Positions 7,865 to 16,907 of a DNA stretch of 49,469 nucleotides are shown piece by piece. The notes beneath the pieces were generated by a model, which made no database searches, was not told where the DNA came from, and worked only from the letters and a program-made list of their open reading frames with translations. The stretch spans positions 1 to 49,469 of the forward strand of contig JAOAAK010000011.1 of NCBI GenBank assembly GCA_026418905.1. The letters run 5' to 3'. A program made the translations under genes and the position numbers. This DNA comes from Bacteroidales bacterium (GTDB lineage: Bacteria > Bacteroidota > Bacteroidia > Bacteroidales > DTU049). How positions within the stretch are numbered: position 1 is the first letter of the stretch; each line of letters opens with the position of its first letter.

Positions 7865-8245
7865 TTATTTGGATGCTAGCTCTTCTTCAGCAATTTTAGT
7901 GTTTTTTACTAAAAAAAACATATCATTTTCAAGAGGTAAATACCCATATTCATAAACAAAAAAATAAGTTTGCCCACGTGAGGTCTTAAGTTGATGTGTG
8001 AAAAAATTAAACGAAAAACCTTTTTTCAGAAGTTCTTCCTTAGAAACTTTTGCTTTCCCAGAAGGATTGAGAGATTTGAGGATATTACGGTTATGTTTAA
8101 GTTGTTTATTGATTTTATGAATGAAAAGATTTTCTTTCCTATAAATCCTATTGTTATATGAAACTCGACAAGCATCACAACAGAATTTCCTATCTATTCT
8201 TCCCTGAAGAGGTTCACCACATTCAAGGCATGTGCGAGTTTTCAT
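7865..8245 (-). CDS. Small zinc-binding protein with CxxC...CCxxC motif
   Basis: A 126-residue cytoplasmic protein. The first 30 residues form a likely zinc-binding knuckle: Cys6 and Cys9, then Cys22, Cys23 and Cys26. A basic helical region follows (NNRIYRKENLFIHKINKQLK) and a C-terminal part with GFSFNFFTH and VYEYGYLPLE. Proteins with this layout are widespread and conserved in Bacteroidota, often annotated as hypothetical or DUF2116-like; I know of no proven function. Nucleic-acid binding is a reasonable guess from the basic zinc-ribbon start. Its ATG overlaps the stop of the upstream cargo gene by 4 bases, so translation is probably coupled. Confidence 0.75.
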   Translation of the reverse strand: MKTRTCLECGEPLQGRIDRKFCCDACRVSYNNRIYRKENLFIHKINKQLKHNRNILKSLNPSGKAKVSKEELLKKGFSFNFFTHQLKTSRGQTYFFVYEYGYLPLENDMFFLVKNTKIAEEELASK

Positions 8246-10092
8246 TGATTTTTTCGCACAATGTTTAGGGTTCCTGTATATTCGTTCTTTAATTCAACTC
8301 CATATTTGTAAATGAAATAATAGACTCCGTCTGCTAGTCCTTTTCCATCCCAGTCGTTCTGATAATTTTCGGCTTCAAAAACTAACTTTCCCCATCGGTT
8401 GTAGACCCATAAATGATTGGGAATTTTTTCGCCGTTGAGAATAACGAAAAAGTCATTTTTACCGTCACCGTTAGGAGTGATGATGTTAAAAAATTCGGGT
8501 TCAGCGAAGACTTTTACGACGACACTTGCGGTGTCGGCACAACCGTTATTAGTAGAGCCAATTACTGTAACGGTATAGATGCCATCAGTAGAATAAGAAT
8601 GAATGACTGTGGGAGGTTGTGTGGAGGTTGAATTATCGCCAAAATCCCAGAACCAATGATCAATTCCTGAAGCATTGCTGCCAAAAGTGATTTCAGGATA
8701 GGAAATAGAAGTTTCCATTGGAGAGGCCCAAATATCTACCACGGGCTGGTAATACACGTGAATATATTGAGGTTTGGTAAGTGTGTCATCACAACCGTGT
8801 TCAGTGCGAACATATAAAGACACATCATAAACTCCAGGGGTTGAATACGTATGAAATGGATTTTGTTCGATCGAAATGTAGCCATCACCCATTGACCAAA
8901 GATAAAGAGAACAAGGAAGATTGGTGGTGTTAGTAAACTGAACTGGTAGATCTTCACAGCCTTCAGTAGGAGTAGCTGTGAAATTTGCGGTTGGTACTGG
9001 GTGTACCATGATGCTATCATATTTGGTTTCACTTGTACATCCATCTTGAGAAACCTCAAGACTTACATACATCATACCAGGAAAATTCCATTTTACTTGA
9101 AGTGGTCCTGGTCCTGTTGGGTTTCCTGAAACCACACTACCACCCCCAAAAACCCAGTTGTAATAGGCGTTACTTGAACCTGTCCCTGTGTAAATAATCG
9201 TAGCCACAGAATCCTGGCAAATTGCAGGGGAAATCATAAAATCCGGAGTAGGAACTGGTTTGACTGTGATATGAACTGAATCAGTTGCTGAAATGTTATT
9301 GACCTGATCTGTAATGGTAACAGTAAAAGTGGTATCGCTTGTTGGGTATACAGGGGGGGGATTGTAACCTGTTGCTCCATGAGACCATGTGACTTGCACG
9401 TTTGAAGGACAAGTAAGCTCAACTTGATCAAGTCCCCAATGATCATAGTCGCTTCCACTCCAATCTTCTTGACGCCATCGAATCTGTGTGTTAGAAGAAA
9501 CAGCCCCGGAAGGCAGAGTAAAAGTATACACATTCCAGACGGTAAAAGGGGTATTGTAATTTGTGATAGAAGTATTGTTAGATCCGGGTGGGATTTGGTT
9601 GGGCAAAATAGTACCATCTGGCCTAAAATACGCAATATCTACCCATGTGCTACCATTATTGATGGAATATTGGAGAGTAATTCCCTCGTCATATTCATCA
9701 GGCCCTTCGCAAGGAGAAGATTGACCCTGTATAGCATATTTCATGGCAAACTTAACCTGACATCCGGAAGAAATGTTAAAACCTACTGAAGTTAAAGTTC
9801 TAGGAATGGGAACATTTGGCCCCATCCATAAATATATGGTACCATCAAAACTAGGATTACAAGGATTATTAAATTGCACGCCATTTGTTGCTACCCAACC
9901 ACTACCAGGTGTACCATTGTTAAAATCGTTATACATCAGGTAGCCACAGGCTCCCACTGCAGAAAGAATAACCTCTTCGCCAGCGCAAATAACTGTTGGA
10001 TTAGCTATAGCATCAACACTACACTGAGCCTGAATTCTTGAAAAGCTTATGAAAAATATTAATAAAATAAAAAAATATTTCCCCTTTTTCAT
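8242..10092 (-). CDS. Secreted PKD-domain protein with type B (CHU_C) sorting domain
   Basis: A 616-residue exported protein. A signal peptide (1-22, cleavage QA/Q) is followed by a cysteine-rich segment and a reelin-like jelly-roll domain (about 45-235: WVATNGVQFNNPC, YLWMG, YDHWGLDQVEL). Then come three PKD or PKD-like domains (about 275-530, with YLWSMGDGY and WFWDFGDNS). The last 78 residues form the gliding-associated type B sorting domain: TPNGDGKNDFF, VYNRWGKLVFE, DWDGKG..DGVYYF. It is predicted to cross the outer membrane through the type IX system and be displayed at the surface or released. Carbohydrate or matrix binding is a guess from the domain types. Five bases after the 10097 gene and overlapping the zinc-finger gene. 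Confidence 0.87.
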   Translation of the reverse strand: MKKGKYFFILLIFFISFSRIQAQCSVDAIANPTVICAGEEVILSAVGACGYLMYNDFNNGTPGSGWVATNGVQFNNPCNPSFDGTIYLWMGPNVPIPRTLTSVGFNISSGCQVKFAMKYAIQGQSSPCEGPDEYDEGITLQYSINNGSTWVDIAYFRPDGTILPNQIPPGSNNTSITNYNTPFTVWNVYTFTLPSGAVSSNTQIRWRQEDWSGSDYDHWGLDQVELTCPSNVQVTWSHGATGYNPPPVYPTSDTTFTVTITDQVNNISATDSVHITVKPVPTPDFMISPAICQDSVATIIYTGTGSSNAYYNWVFGGGSVVSGNPTGPGPLQVKWNFPGMMYVSLEVSQDGCTSETKYDSIMVHPVPTANFTATPTEGCEDLPVQFTNTTNLPCSLYLWSMGDGYISIEQNPFHTYSTPGVYDVSLYVRTEHGCDDTLTKPQYIHVYYQPVVDIWASPMETSISYPEITFGSNASGIDHWFWDFGDNSTSTQPPTVIHSYSTDGIYTVTVIGSTNNGCADTASVVVKVFAEPEFFNIITPNGDGKNDFFVILNGEKIPNHLWVYNRWGKLVFEAENYQNDWDGKGLADGVYYFIYKYGVELKNEYTGTLNIVRKNQ

Positions 10093-10096
10093 ATTG

Positions 10097-10558
10097 TCAT
10101 AATTTTAAAGGATTGATTTCTATATTGATTATTTTGAAATTGGTTAAGGTAGATTCAGGTCTATCTTTGTAATCCAGAAATTTGCTAAAAATTCTCAAAG
10201 TTTTATCTCCTTTTTCGAAACATTTTCCTTCTACGCTTTTACCTGGTTCAAGACGAATGGTTTTAACATATTCTGGATTTTGTGTAGCACAATTCCAACA
10301 GGTATTGTTGTAATACAACAACACATTCCAAGTAATTTGAACCAACTGATCAGAAGTATTTTCAATTTTTAACAAAACATACTCAGAATGAATATTATTT
10401 ACATCATCATGACATGCTGCTACTTTGTAATAAAAGGTTACACCATTCTGAGTGAGCAAAAATTTCCATTGTTCTGTTTTATCAAATTCTACCTTTTGGG
10501 CAAAAAACGGTAATACCCATAAAAATATCGTTAAGAATATAATAATTTTTTTCATCAT
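10097..10558 (-). CDS. Exported protein of unknown function
   Basis: A 153-residue protein not recognised. It has a signal peptide (about 1-21, ending PFFAQ) and a beta-rich mature part with four cysteines (CHDD, CWNC, CFE) and a QLVQITWNVLLYYNNTCW stretch, which suggests an immunoglobulin-like fold stabilised by disulfides. The start is at one of two adjacent ATG codons (10558 or 10555). It is the first gene of the minus-strand operon running to 5397, with an exact -7 box 24 bases upstream. Being next to a type B cargo gene, it may be periplasmic or surface-associated. Confidence 0.7.
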   Translation of the reverse strand: MMKKIIIFLTIFLWVLPFFAQKVEFDKTEQWKFLLTQNGVTFYYKVAACHDDVNNIHSEYVLLKIENTSDQLVQITWNVLLYYNNTCWNCATQNPEYVKTIRLEPGKSVEGKCFEKGDKTLRIFSKFLDYKDRPESTLTNFKIINIEINPLKL

Positions 10559-10581
10559 TTTTGATTTTAATTTTAGATATG

Positions 10582-10589
10582 CAAATTTA
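10582..10589 (-). promoter_or_regulatory. -7 box of the 10558-5397 operon
   Basis: Reads TAAATTTG on the minus strand, an exact TAnnTTTG match 24 bases before the start codon at 10558. A clear -33 element is not visible. Confidence 0.5.
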
Positions 10590-10659
10590 ATAAAAGTTTA
10601 TACGTAGTAAAATTAAAGTTAATGAAACTTTGCAATAAAAATGTTTTTCTTAACAAATA

Positions 10660-12651
10660 CTAAAACATATTAGACAAGAGAAATTTTGTCTTTGAATTTG
10701 ATAGCATATATGCATGACTTGACTTGCATGAAGTGGAAAAAGGATAATAATAAAAAGTAAATAAATTCATGTTTTTGATCAGATCTAGATTTTTGCAAGT
10801 ACTAGTTAAGTACCATCTATAGTTTTTGTATGCTTGAAAGGGATATTCATTTATTGACATCGATGTTGATTGATGTACTGCAAGAAGATGTAATTTCAAT
10901 CTAAACTGTCTGGCGTAGCGTTTTATATTTTCTAGTTCTTTGCTAAAGTTTTCTAAAAATGGAGGTAAAAAAACTGTAAGTGAATGTTTTTCTTTAACAG
11001 CAGTAAGAAAAAGCCGCTTTTTATATTGTATCAGAGCAAAATTCGTATCGCTTTCCTTCTTTTGCCAGGCTTGTTGGACAACAATTGCGAAAATGAGCGA
11101 AAACATTGCAATATAACACATTCCAAATCTTTGGCTTTTGAAAAAGAGATAAAATAATGTTAACGTGAATGTTAGCAAAAGTGAGGTGACTAGGGAAATA
11201 TAAACGGGTTCAATGGTAGAGCATGGCAAAGAAGAAAAAAATTCAGGCAATCGTAGAAACCAATGAAGTAATATAGTAAGTAATGATGTGATAATTGATG
11301 AAATGGCAGGTAAAAAAGATAAAATAATTCCTATCATACATGTGATTAAAAAAGGAGTAAATAAAGGCACAATGACGAAGTTTGCTGGAAGAAAATATAC
11401 TGGAAAACCACCAAAGAAATACAAAGTCCATGGAAGAGTAGCAAGTTGAGCAGATAGACTCACAGCTACTAAGGACCATGCTTTGTCGATCACCCAGTAT
11501 TTAGAGTAAACCCAATGATAGATGATAGGATAAAAAAGCAAAATTCCTCCTACGGCACTGAACGAAAGAATAAAACTTATATCATATAAAGCAAAAGGAT
11601 CTAAAAGTAAGATTATAAAACCTGATGCAAGTAAAGAATTTATAGAATTTGAACTTCTTTGTAATATGTTGCCAATCAGGATAAGTGTTAACATCAAGGA
11701 AGCACGAAAAATAGAATTGGATAGTCCTGTTAAGAGAGCATAAAACCAAATGGTCAAGATACTGAAAAGAAATATCCATTTTTTAGTTTTTTTATTTCGG
11801 AAGAAAAGTCCAAATAAAGTTGATACAAAAAGATAAACAATTCCAACATGAAGTCCTGAAACTGCCAGAATATGCATGACACCAGCTGCTTGGAAATGCT
11901 TTAAAGTTTCAGGTGATAATTCTGTTTTAATACCTAAGGTCATGGCTATTAATAACCATCCCGTTTCGTCATCTTGTAGGGTATTCAGAATATGTTGTGT
12001 TAAAAATTGTCTTGCCAAAAGAAAAAATTTTTTTATTTGATTGGGCTTATGATCAACAATGACGTAATCCTTTGAGCGAATAAAAGCTTGATGATGAATG
12101 TTTTTATTCGACAGATATTGCTTATAATTAAAGTCTGTTTTTAAAAGAGGCGGATCAATAGTTTGAAACATAATACTGGCAAAGATCATATCTCCGTAAA
12201 CTGGCTTTTTGAGGGAGTCGTCTTTCAGAATCCAAAGAAGTAACTTTCCTGTAGCCGAAATCCATTGTGTATCATTGTGGATAAGAAGAATGCTGCCTTC
12301 AACACGATAATACTTGTTTTTTTCTAGTACTTCATCTGTTATTTGAAGTAATACAGGATATGAGTTTTCACTTTGGATGAAATGACCTATGTAATTTGGT
12401 CGACGCTTGATATCATGAATGTACGAAACAAAGCATCCTGTAAGAAATACAAGTAAATAAATGACACCAGCAATATAGAAACGATTTGAGTATGCAGGAA
12501 ATGCAATAAGAAGAATTGCTATGATTAATAGCAGGAGCATAAGAGGAATAAGAAAATAAGAATATATAAGATATGGAAACCAACTATAAAATACGATTCC
12601 ACCTACAAAAGGAATAATTATCCGTAGAAAAGGTATAGATGAAGGTATCAC
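10660..12651 (-). CDS. comEC: ComEC/Rec2-family DNA uptake channel protein
   Basis: A 663-residue inner-membrane protein. Three or so N-terminal helices (about 5-80) precede a soluble DUF4131 domain (about 85-200), then the Competence membrane domain with its hallmark HILAVSGLHVG (260-270) and at least eight further helices to about residue 510. In transformable bacteria ComEC carries single-stranded DNA across the inner membrane. The C-terminal 150 residues do not show the metallo-beta-lactamase motif HxHxDH found in longer ComEC proteins, as is usual in Bacteroidota. It is the last gene of a six-gene operon and overlaps the spoIID-like gene by 4 bases. No other competence gene is in the window. 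Confidence 0.87.
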   Translation of the reverse strand: MIPSSIPFLRIIIPFVGGIVFYSWFPYLIYSYFLIPLMLLLLIIAILLIAFPAYSNRFYIAGVIYLLVFLTGCFVSYIHDIKRRPNYIGHFIQSENSYPVLLQITDEVLEKNKYYRVEGSILLIHNDTQWISATGKLLLWILKDDSLKKPVYGDMIFASIMFQTIDPPLLKTDFNYKQYLSNKNIHHQAFIRSKDYVIVDHKPNQIKKFFLLARQFLTQHILNTLQDDETGWLLIAMTLGIKTELSPETLKHFQAAGVMHILAVSGLHVGIVYLFVSTLFGLFFRNKKTKKWIFLFSILTIWFYALLTGLSNSIFRASLMLTLILIGNILQRSSNSINSLLASGFIILLLDPFALYDISFILSFSAVGGILLFYPIIYHWVYSKYWVIDKAWSLVAVSLSAQLATLPWTLYFFGGFPVYFLPANFVIVPLFTPFLITCMIGIILSFLPAISSIITSLLTILLHWFLRLPEFFSSLPCSTIEPVYISLVTSLLLTFTLTLFYLFFKSQRFGMCYIAMFSLIFAIVVQQAWQKKESDTNFALIQYKKRLFLTAVKEKHSLTVFLPPFLENFSKELENIKRYARQFRLKLHLLAVHQSTSMSINEYPFQAYKNYRWYLTSTCKNLDLIKNMNLFTFYYYPFSTSCKSSHAYMLSNSKTKFLLSNMF

Positions 12652-13787
12652 GGGTTGAATTTAAATCCGATTTTATCTAATCTAGTTATGGTTGTATTGG
12701 GATAATAAAATTCAAGAATTTCGTCGTAAGTGAAACCCAGCCTTGCCATTTGCATGGCTCCTTCCTGACTAAAACCTACTCCATGACCAAAGCCTTTTCC
12801 TTTAAATACAACATGATCCTCCTCTTCGTAAATATCGAAAAAAGTTGAGTTAAGTTTCCAATCTATGCGAATTTGTTTTAATGGGATTTGTTCAGCAAGA
12901 TAAATTTTACGACTAGGTTGACGAAAGGAAAGAACTTCTTTTACCTTAACAGGATCCTCGATCGGATATGAGTAGTTTTTTTTCAGGTATAATAACCATT
13001 CTTGTTTGTTGATTTTTTTTGTCCAATTGTACTGAGATTGTCCAACACTAAAAGAATCTTTTTTTTGCAAAAGATATGGGACAAATTTTCCCCAAATATG
13101 TTCGGCTGCAGCAGTCTCGCCACCGGAATTGGAATGATACACTGTGAGGGCAAGCTCGTTATTGTTATCCACCAAAACAAGATCATGTGTTTGCATAGCT
13201 GCAACCAGTATATCTGTACGAGTGCAACGACCCTTGTATACTTGGCAATGCTCCTGATCACAAAAATTGAAATTTTCAGTCTTATGTTTCTGAAAATTTT
13301 TCAAACTATACGTCCTCGTAGCTATGGCATGAGCTTTAAAAAATTCTGCTTCTTTGCCAACACCTGCTTCTGCTTGAACTACACTTGCTACGTATTTGTC
13401 AAGGCTAACTTCATTGATAAGCCAGATAGATTTGCCCTGCAAGAGGACTTGTAGATGATCATCATAAAGTCTATCAATTCTAGCAGATCTAAGCTGAAAA
13501 ATGTTAATGAATCCCTTGCCACGAAAAGAAAAACTTTTTGTAGTTTTAAATGTATCTTGCTGGGTAATGCATTGAATTTCGTTGTTGTTTAAAGAAATGG
13601 ATACGGTTTGATCTCTGTTCAGAGTAGTTAGTACATTTCCTTTTTCATCTATTAGTTCGTAAGTGCCACTATAAATTGTCATCTGAATGTTTCTTATTTC
13701 ATTACCAGATAAGATGCGAACTTTGACTGATTGTGAAAAAATAACTATGTAGTTTAGCACAATAACTATGGAGGCAAGAAACTTCAT
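12648..13787 (-). CDS. SpoIID/LytB-domain cell-wall protein
   Basis: A 379-residue exported protein (signal peptide about 1-19, ending VIFSQ) with the SpoIID domain: LDKYVASVVQAE (129-140), FFKAHAIATRTY (149-160), a VYHSNSGGETA motif, and the C-terminal GFGHGVGFSQEGAMQMA signature. In Firmicutes SpoIID is a lytic transglycosylase acting on denuded glycan; in Bacteroidota the homologues have no sporulation role and are presumed to act on peptidoglycan in the periplasm. It overlaps lpxB upstream and comEC downstream by 4 bases each, so all three are co-translated. Confidence 0.87.
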   Translation of the reverse strand: MKFLASIVIVLNYIVIFSQSVKVRILSGNEIRNIQMTIYSGTYELIDEKGNVLTTLNRDQTVSISLNNNEIQCITQQDTFKTTKSFSFRGKGFINIFQLRSARIDRLYDDHLQVLLQGKSIWLINEVSLDKYVASVVQAEAGVGKEAEFFKAHAIATRTYSLKNFQKHKTENFNFCDQEHCQVYKGRCTRTDILVAAMQTHDLVLVDNNNELALTVYHSNSGGETAAAEHIWGKFVPYLLQKKDSFSVGQSQYNWTKKINKQEWLLYLKKNYSYPIEDPVKVKEVLSFRQPSRKIYLAEQIPLKQIRIDWKLNSTFFDIYEEEDHVVFKGKGFGHGVGFSQEGAMQMARLGFTYDEILEFYYPNTTITRLDKIGFKFNP

Positions 13788-14884
13788 TTCTTTGGGTTAG
13801 ATAAAAGATGCATTATTTTTTGGGCAGCGTTGTTGCTAGCAGATTGATTGCCAAGAATACTCATCAGTTGTAGATAATCATTTTTAATCGAGTTGATATT
13901 TGTGAGGACTTGTTCAATTTTTTCTTCTATTAATGCAGAGTTGCATTGATGCTGTATTAATTCAGGACAAATTTCTTTATTCATGATAAGATTAACTAAA
14001 GAAATGAAGCGAATTCTTGAAGATACTAACCATCTTGCGATCCAGTATGATAGCCAACTAGCTTTATAGCAGATCACTTGAGGTACACCCCAAAGAGCAG
14101 CTTGAAGCGTTGAAGTGCCACTTTTAACTATGGCGACTTTTGCAGAAGCTAAAACGAGGTGTGGATCGTCTATCATAAGTTCTTCGTCAGGTTGAAGTAT
14201 GCCGTAAAGTTTACGTGGAAGATGTGAAACACCAGCCACCATAATGGAAAATCTATTCTTAAAATTTCTGGCAGCTTTCAGCATGATGGGCAAAAGTTTT
14301 ATCACTTCCTGTTTTCTACTGCCAGGGAAAATGGCGAGAATTGGTTTAACGCTTTTCGTGGAGACAATGTCTTTGCGCTTTTCTTGAATTTCCTCAACCA
14401 GAGGATGCCCGACATATTCGACATGTATTCCGTAAGATAAAAAAAAGTCTTTCTCAAAAGGCAAGATCGAAAGGAGCAGGTCTGAAAATTTGTGCAAAGT
14501 AAAAACTCTTTTAGCTTTCCAAGCCCAAACCTGGGGTAGAATATAATAAACCACTTTAAATTGCTTTTTTTTAAGCCATTTGGCAAGTTTCAAATTAAAA
14601 CCAGGAAAATCAATTAAAATAACTACGTCTGGCTTGAATGCAAGAATTTGCCTTTTGGCGTCCTTGAAATTTTGGATAATTTTAGGAAGATGTGTTAGAA
14701 CTTCAATAAAACCCATAAAATTAAGGTCATTTAATGTCTTGAGCATTTGAACACCAATGGATCGCATATGCTCACCTCCCCATCCTCTAAATTCTGCGTT
14801 GGGATCATGTTGCTTCAGGTATCTTATGAGGTTGGAAGCATGCAAATCGCCTGAACTTTCTCCGGCTATAATGAAATATTTCAT
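13784..14884 (-). CDS. lpxB: Lipid-A-disaccharide synthase LpxB
   Basis: A 366-residue GT19 glycosyltransferase that joins UDP-2,3-diacylglucosamine and lipid X to form the lipid A disaccharide on the inner-membrane face. Family marks are the N-terminal AGESSGDLHAS, GWGGEHM, the PQVWAWKAKR motif, the FPGSRKQEV loop and KSGTSTLQAALWG. Length is within the normal 360-390 range. It follows the small membrane protein by 8 bases and overlaps the spoIID-like gene. It shows that the organism makes lipid A. Confidence 0.93.
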   Translation of the reverse strand: MKYFIIAGESSGDLHASNLIRYLKQHDPNAEFRGWGGEHMRSIGVQMLKTLNDLNFMGFIEVLTHLPKIIQNFKDAKRQILAFKPDVVILIDFPGFNLKLAKWLKKKQFKVVYYILPQVWAWKAKRVFTLHKFSDLLLSILPFEKDFFLSYGIHVEYVGHPLVEEIQEKRKDIVSTKSVKPILAIFPGSRKQEVIKLLPIMLKAARNFKNRFSIMVAGVSHLPRKLYGILQPDEELMIDDPHLVLASAKVAIVKSGTSTLQAALWGVPQVICYKASWLSYWIARWLVSSRIRFISLVNLIMNKEICPELIQHQCNSALIEEKIEQVLTNINSIKNDYLQLMSILGNQSASNNAAQKIMHLLSNPKK

Positions 14885-14892
14885 GTTTTCAT

Positions 14893-15171
14893 TTACATGT
14901 AGAGATATAAATAAAACAAAGCAAAGATAAATGTTACTAAAAAAATTCCCCGTCCTGTTTTGTCGAATTTAAGTTTTACCAAATAGTATCGAAAGGGTAT
15001 TAAATTGATGGCAATAGCAATAAGAAGCATCGTGCCTGGCTGAAGGATAGGAAAATTTCGGGCAAAAAAAACGTGGGTAATGAGGTATAATAAGCCATAG
15101 GTTATCCCCGTAATGAGAAAGGATAGTAAAACACCGAAAAAAAAATTATCCTTCAGAAAAAAATTTTTCAT
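14893..15171 (-). CDS. Small membrane protein between surE and lpxB
   Basis: A 92-residue protein with three predicted membrane helices (about 10-35, 43-60 and 73-91) and a short basic loop KLKFDKTGRG. No catalytic motif is visible. A small membrane gene at this place between surE and lpxB occurs widely in Bacteroidota, so it is a real gene with conserved context, but its function is unknown to me. A link to lipid A or membrane homeostasis is only inferred from position. Overlaps surE by 4 bases. Confidence 0.75.
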   Translation of the reverse strand: MKNFFLKDNFFFGVLLSFLITGITYGLLYLITHVFFARNFPILQPGTMLLIAIAINLIPFRYYLVKLKFDKTGRGIFLVTFIFALFYLYLYM

Positions 15172-15926
15172 TTCAGTTGATGCTGAACGCTTTTTAAAAA
15201 ATCATATGCAGTCATATCTACACTGATTGGGACGATGCTGATGTAGTTTTCGTTAAGCGCTTTAATGTCCCCATTTTCAGTAAGTTCGCGGATTTGAAAA
15301 TCTCCTTTAAGCCAGAAATACTTTTTTTGATGAGTATCGATTCGCATGTCAAATTCTTCTTCCCAGAAACCTGGGGTTTGTGCACACCATTTGATTCCTT
15401 TAATTTCTCGACTGTCTGGTAAATTAATGTTTAATGAAATGCCAAAAGGAAGGGGATGATCAAGAACCCATGGTATGATTTTGAGCAGATAAGGAACATA
15501 TATATCAAATTCGATATCGGGTTCGAAACTAACGTGTGATATGCCAATAGAGGAGATATGATGCAAAGAACCTTCGATAGCTGCTGCCATAGTGCCACTG
15601 TAAAGCACATTTATTGATGCATTTGAGCCATGATTAATACCACTAAGAATCATAACTGGTTTCTGGGGAAGGATATGAAATAGTGAGAGTTTAATGCAAT
15701 CCACAGGGGTTCCATTCACTAAGTAGGTAGGGCAATCCAGAGGACTTGTTTTTAACAATGAGTAACGAAGAGGATTTTGAATGGTAACTCCATGTCCTGT
15801 GCCAGAACGAGGTGTGTCAGGGATAACAGCAACCACTTCACCAAAAGTCTTGGCAATGTTTGTTAGTGTACGCAGTCCATTAGCATAAAGACCATCGTCG
15901 TTGGTTACAAGAAAGATGGGCCTCAT
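15168..15926 (-). CDS. surE: 5'/3'-nucleotidase SurE
   Basis: A 252-residue metal-dependent nucleoside monophosphatase. All four metal ligands expected for the family are present: Asp10 and Asp11 in TNDDG, Ser41 in PRSGTGHG and Asn98 in LSGINHG. The NVLYSGTMAAAIEG signature follows at 106-119. SurE dephosphorylates nucleoside 5'- and 3'-monophosphates and is linked to stationary-phase survival. Full length for the family. It overlaps both neighbours by 4 bases within the envelope operon. Confidence 0.93.
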   Translation of the reverse strand: MRPIFLVTNDDGLYANGLRTLTNIAKTFGEVVAVIPDTPRSGTGHGVTIQNPLRYSLLKTSPLDCPTYLVNGTPVDCIKLSLFHILPQKPVMILSGINHGSNASINVLYSGTMAAAIEGSLHHISSIGISHVSFEPDIEFDIYVPYLLKIIPWVLDHPLPFGISLNINLPDSREIKGIKWCAQTPGFWEEEFDMRIDTHQKKYFWLKGDFQIRELTENGDIKALNENYISIVPISVDMTAYDFLKSVQHQLK

Positions 15927-16582
15927 TGAATTTTTTTTAAGGTTTTGTTTAACTCTTCTAAAATTTCGTTTTCTTTATTGATTTGATCACCTATTGTTTT
16001 AATTTCTTTTTCGTTGCTGCTTATTTTTTCTTTGTTTTCTTTGATGGTAGATTCACATTCTTCTATTTCTTTCTGCAGCTTTCGATTTTCTTTTTCAAGA
16101 TCGCTTTGAGAATCTTTTAATTTTGATATTCTTGATTCCTGATCTTTTATTTGCTTTTTAAGTGCATTAGTTGCCAGGCCTTTAGCAAAAGATAAAAGCA
16201 TATTTTTTGCAGCGTTATAGCCTTGCGTGTGATCTTTGCTATTGAGAAAAGCTCCTCCAAGATCCATAGCTACGATAGCGGTGTACGTATTGTCGTTGTC
16301 TTTTTCCAATCTAAAATAAAAATCAATAGTATTGGCAGATATCTCAGTAAATGTTGCATTATCGGCAAAAATTTCATCTTTTCCGCTAACTTTAGCTTTG
16401 GCTTTCTTCATCAAATCTTTCCACCCTTCCACAATATCATCTTTGGATGCATAGGGGATGTTAAATACCAAACAGTTTACTTTCCCCACGCTCATTTTTT
16501 CGGTTTTTTCAGAAATATTGATAGATTGAGCAAATGCGAAAACAAAAGTAAAAATGAAAAATAGAGGAATGAACATTTTCAT
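15923..16582 (-). CDS. Exported protein with C-terminal coiled coil
   Basis: A 219-residue protein, function unknown. It has a signal peptide (about 1-19, ending FAFAQ) and an alpha/beta domain (20-135) containing VNCLVFNIPYASKDDIVEGWKDL and an IDFYFRLEKD strand. From about residue 140 to the end lies a charged coiled coil with regular hydrophobic spacing. Proteins of this type are seen in Bacteroidota without an assigned role. A periplasmic scaffold or peptidoglycan-proximal protein is plausible. It is the first gene of the operon ending with comEC, overlapping surE by 4 bases; no exact -7 box was found upstream. Confidence 0.7.
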   Translation of the reverse strand: MKMFIPLFFIFTFVFAFAQSINISEKTEKMSVGKVNCLVFNIPYASKDDIVEGWKDLMKKAKAKVSGKDEIFADNATFTEISANTIDFYFRLEKDNDNTYTAIVAMDLGGAFLNSKDHTQGYNAAKNMLLSFAKGLATNALKKQIKDQESRISKLKDSQSDLEKENRKLQKEIEECESTIKENKEKISSNEKEIKTIGDQINKENEILEELNKTLKKIQ

Positions 16583-16637
16583 GATTAAATTTTTGTAAAA
16601 TTAAACATAAATTTTCTCATAAACTCGGTAAAAAGGT

Positions 16638-16669
16638 ATTGCAATATTAAAAAGGAGTTTATATTTTTG
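16638..16669 (+). promoter_or_regulatory. Promoter of the cytochrome bd operon
   Basis: ATTG at 16638-16641, a 20-base spacer and an exact TATTTTTG at 16662-16669 match the Bacteroidota promoter consensus. The GTG start of the DUF4492 gene follows 16 bases later, giving a very short leader. Confidence 0.7.
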
Positions 16670-16685
16670 CAAACAATAGTTTGTA

Positions 16686-16901
16686 GTGGGAATTATTAAA
16701 AGAATTTTCTTTTTTTATTACCAAGGTTTTAAAGAAATGCCATCATGGGGAAAGAAATTGTGGGTTATTATTTTAATCAAACTATTTGTTTTTTTTGTTG
16801 TCATGAAGTGGTTGTTTTTCCCCAATGTTCTCAAAAAAAACTTTAATACAGAAAAAGAGAGGGTTGATCATGTTTTGAACAATATTACAAAGATTAAATA
16901 A
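16686..16901 (+). CDS. DUF4492 membrane protein preceding cydA
   Basis: A 71-residue protein with one membrane helix (about 25-47) and a family pattern FYYQGFKEM..WGKKLWVIILIKLF followed by FFP. DUF4492 proteins are encoded just upstream of cydA in Bacteroidota and some Campylobacterota, so a role in assembly or function of cytochrome bd is inferred. The start is GTG at 16686; the first ATG, 17 codons later, would remove the conserved FYYQGF segment, so GTG is preferred. Its stop codon is 6 bases before the cydA ATG. Confidence 0.82.
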   Translation: MGIIKRIFFFYYQGFKEMPSWGKKLWVIILIKLFVFFVVMKWLFFPNVLKKNFNTEKERVDHVLNNITKIK

Positions 16902-16907
16902 TTGCCT

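Noticed and set aside
13002-13454. 150-codon open frame on the plus strand
   Set aside because: Antisense to the SpoIID-like gene, which has clear family motifs on the other strand.
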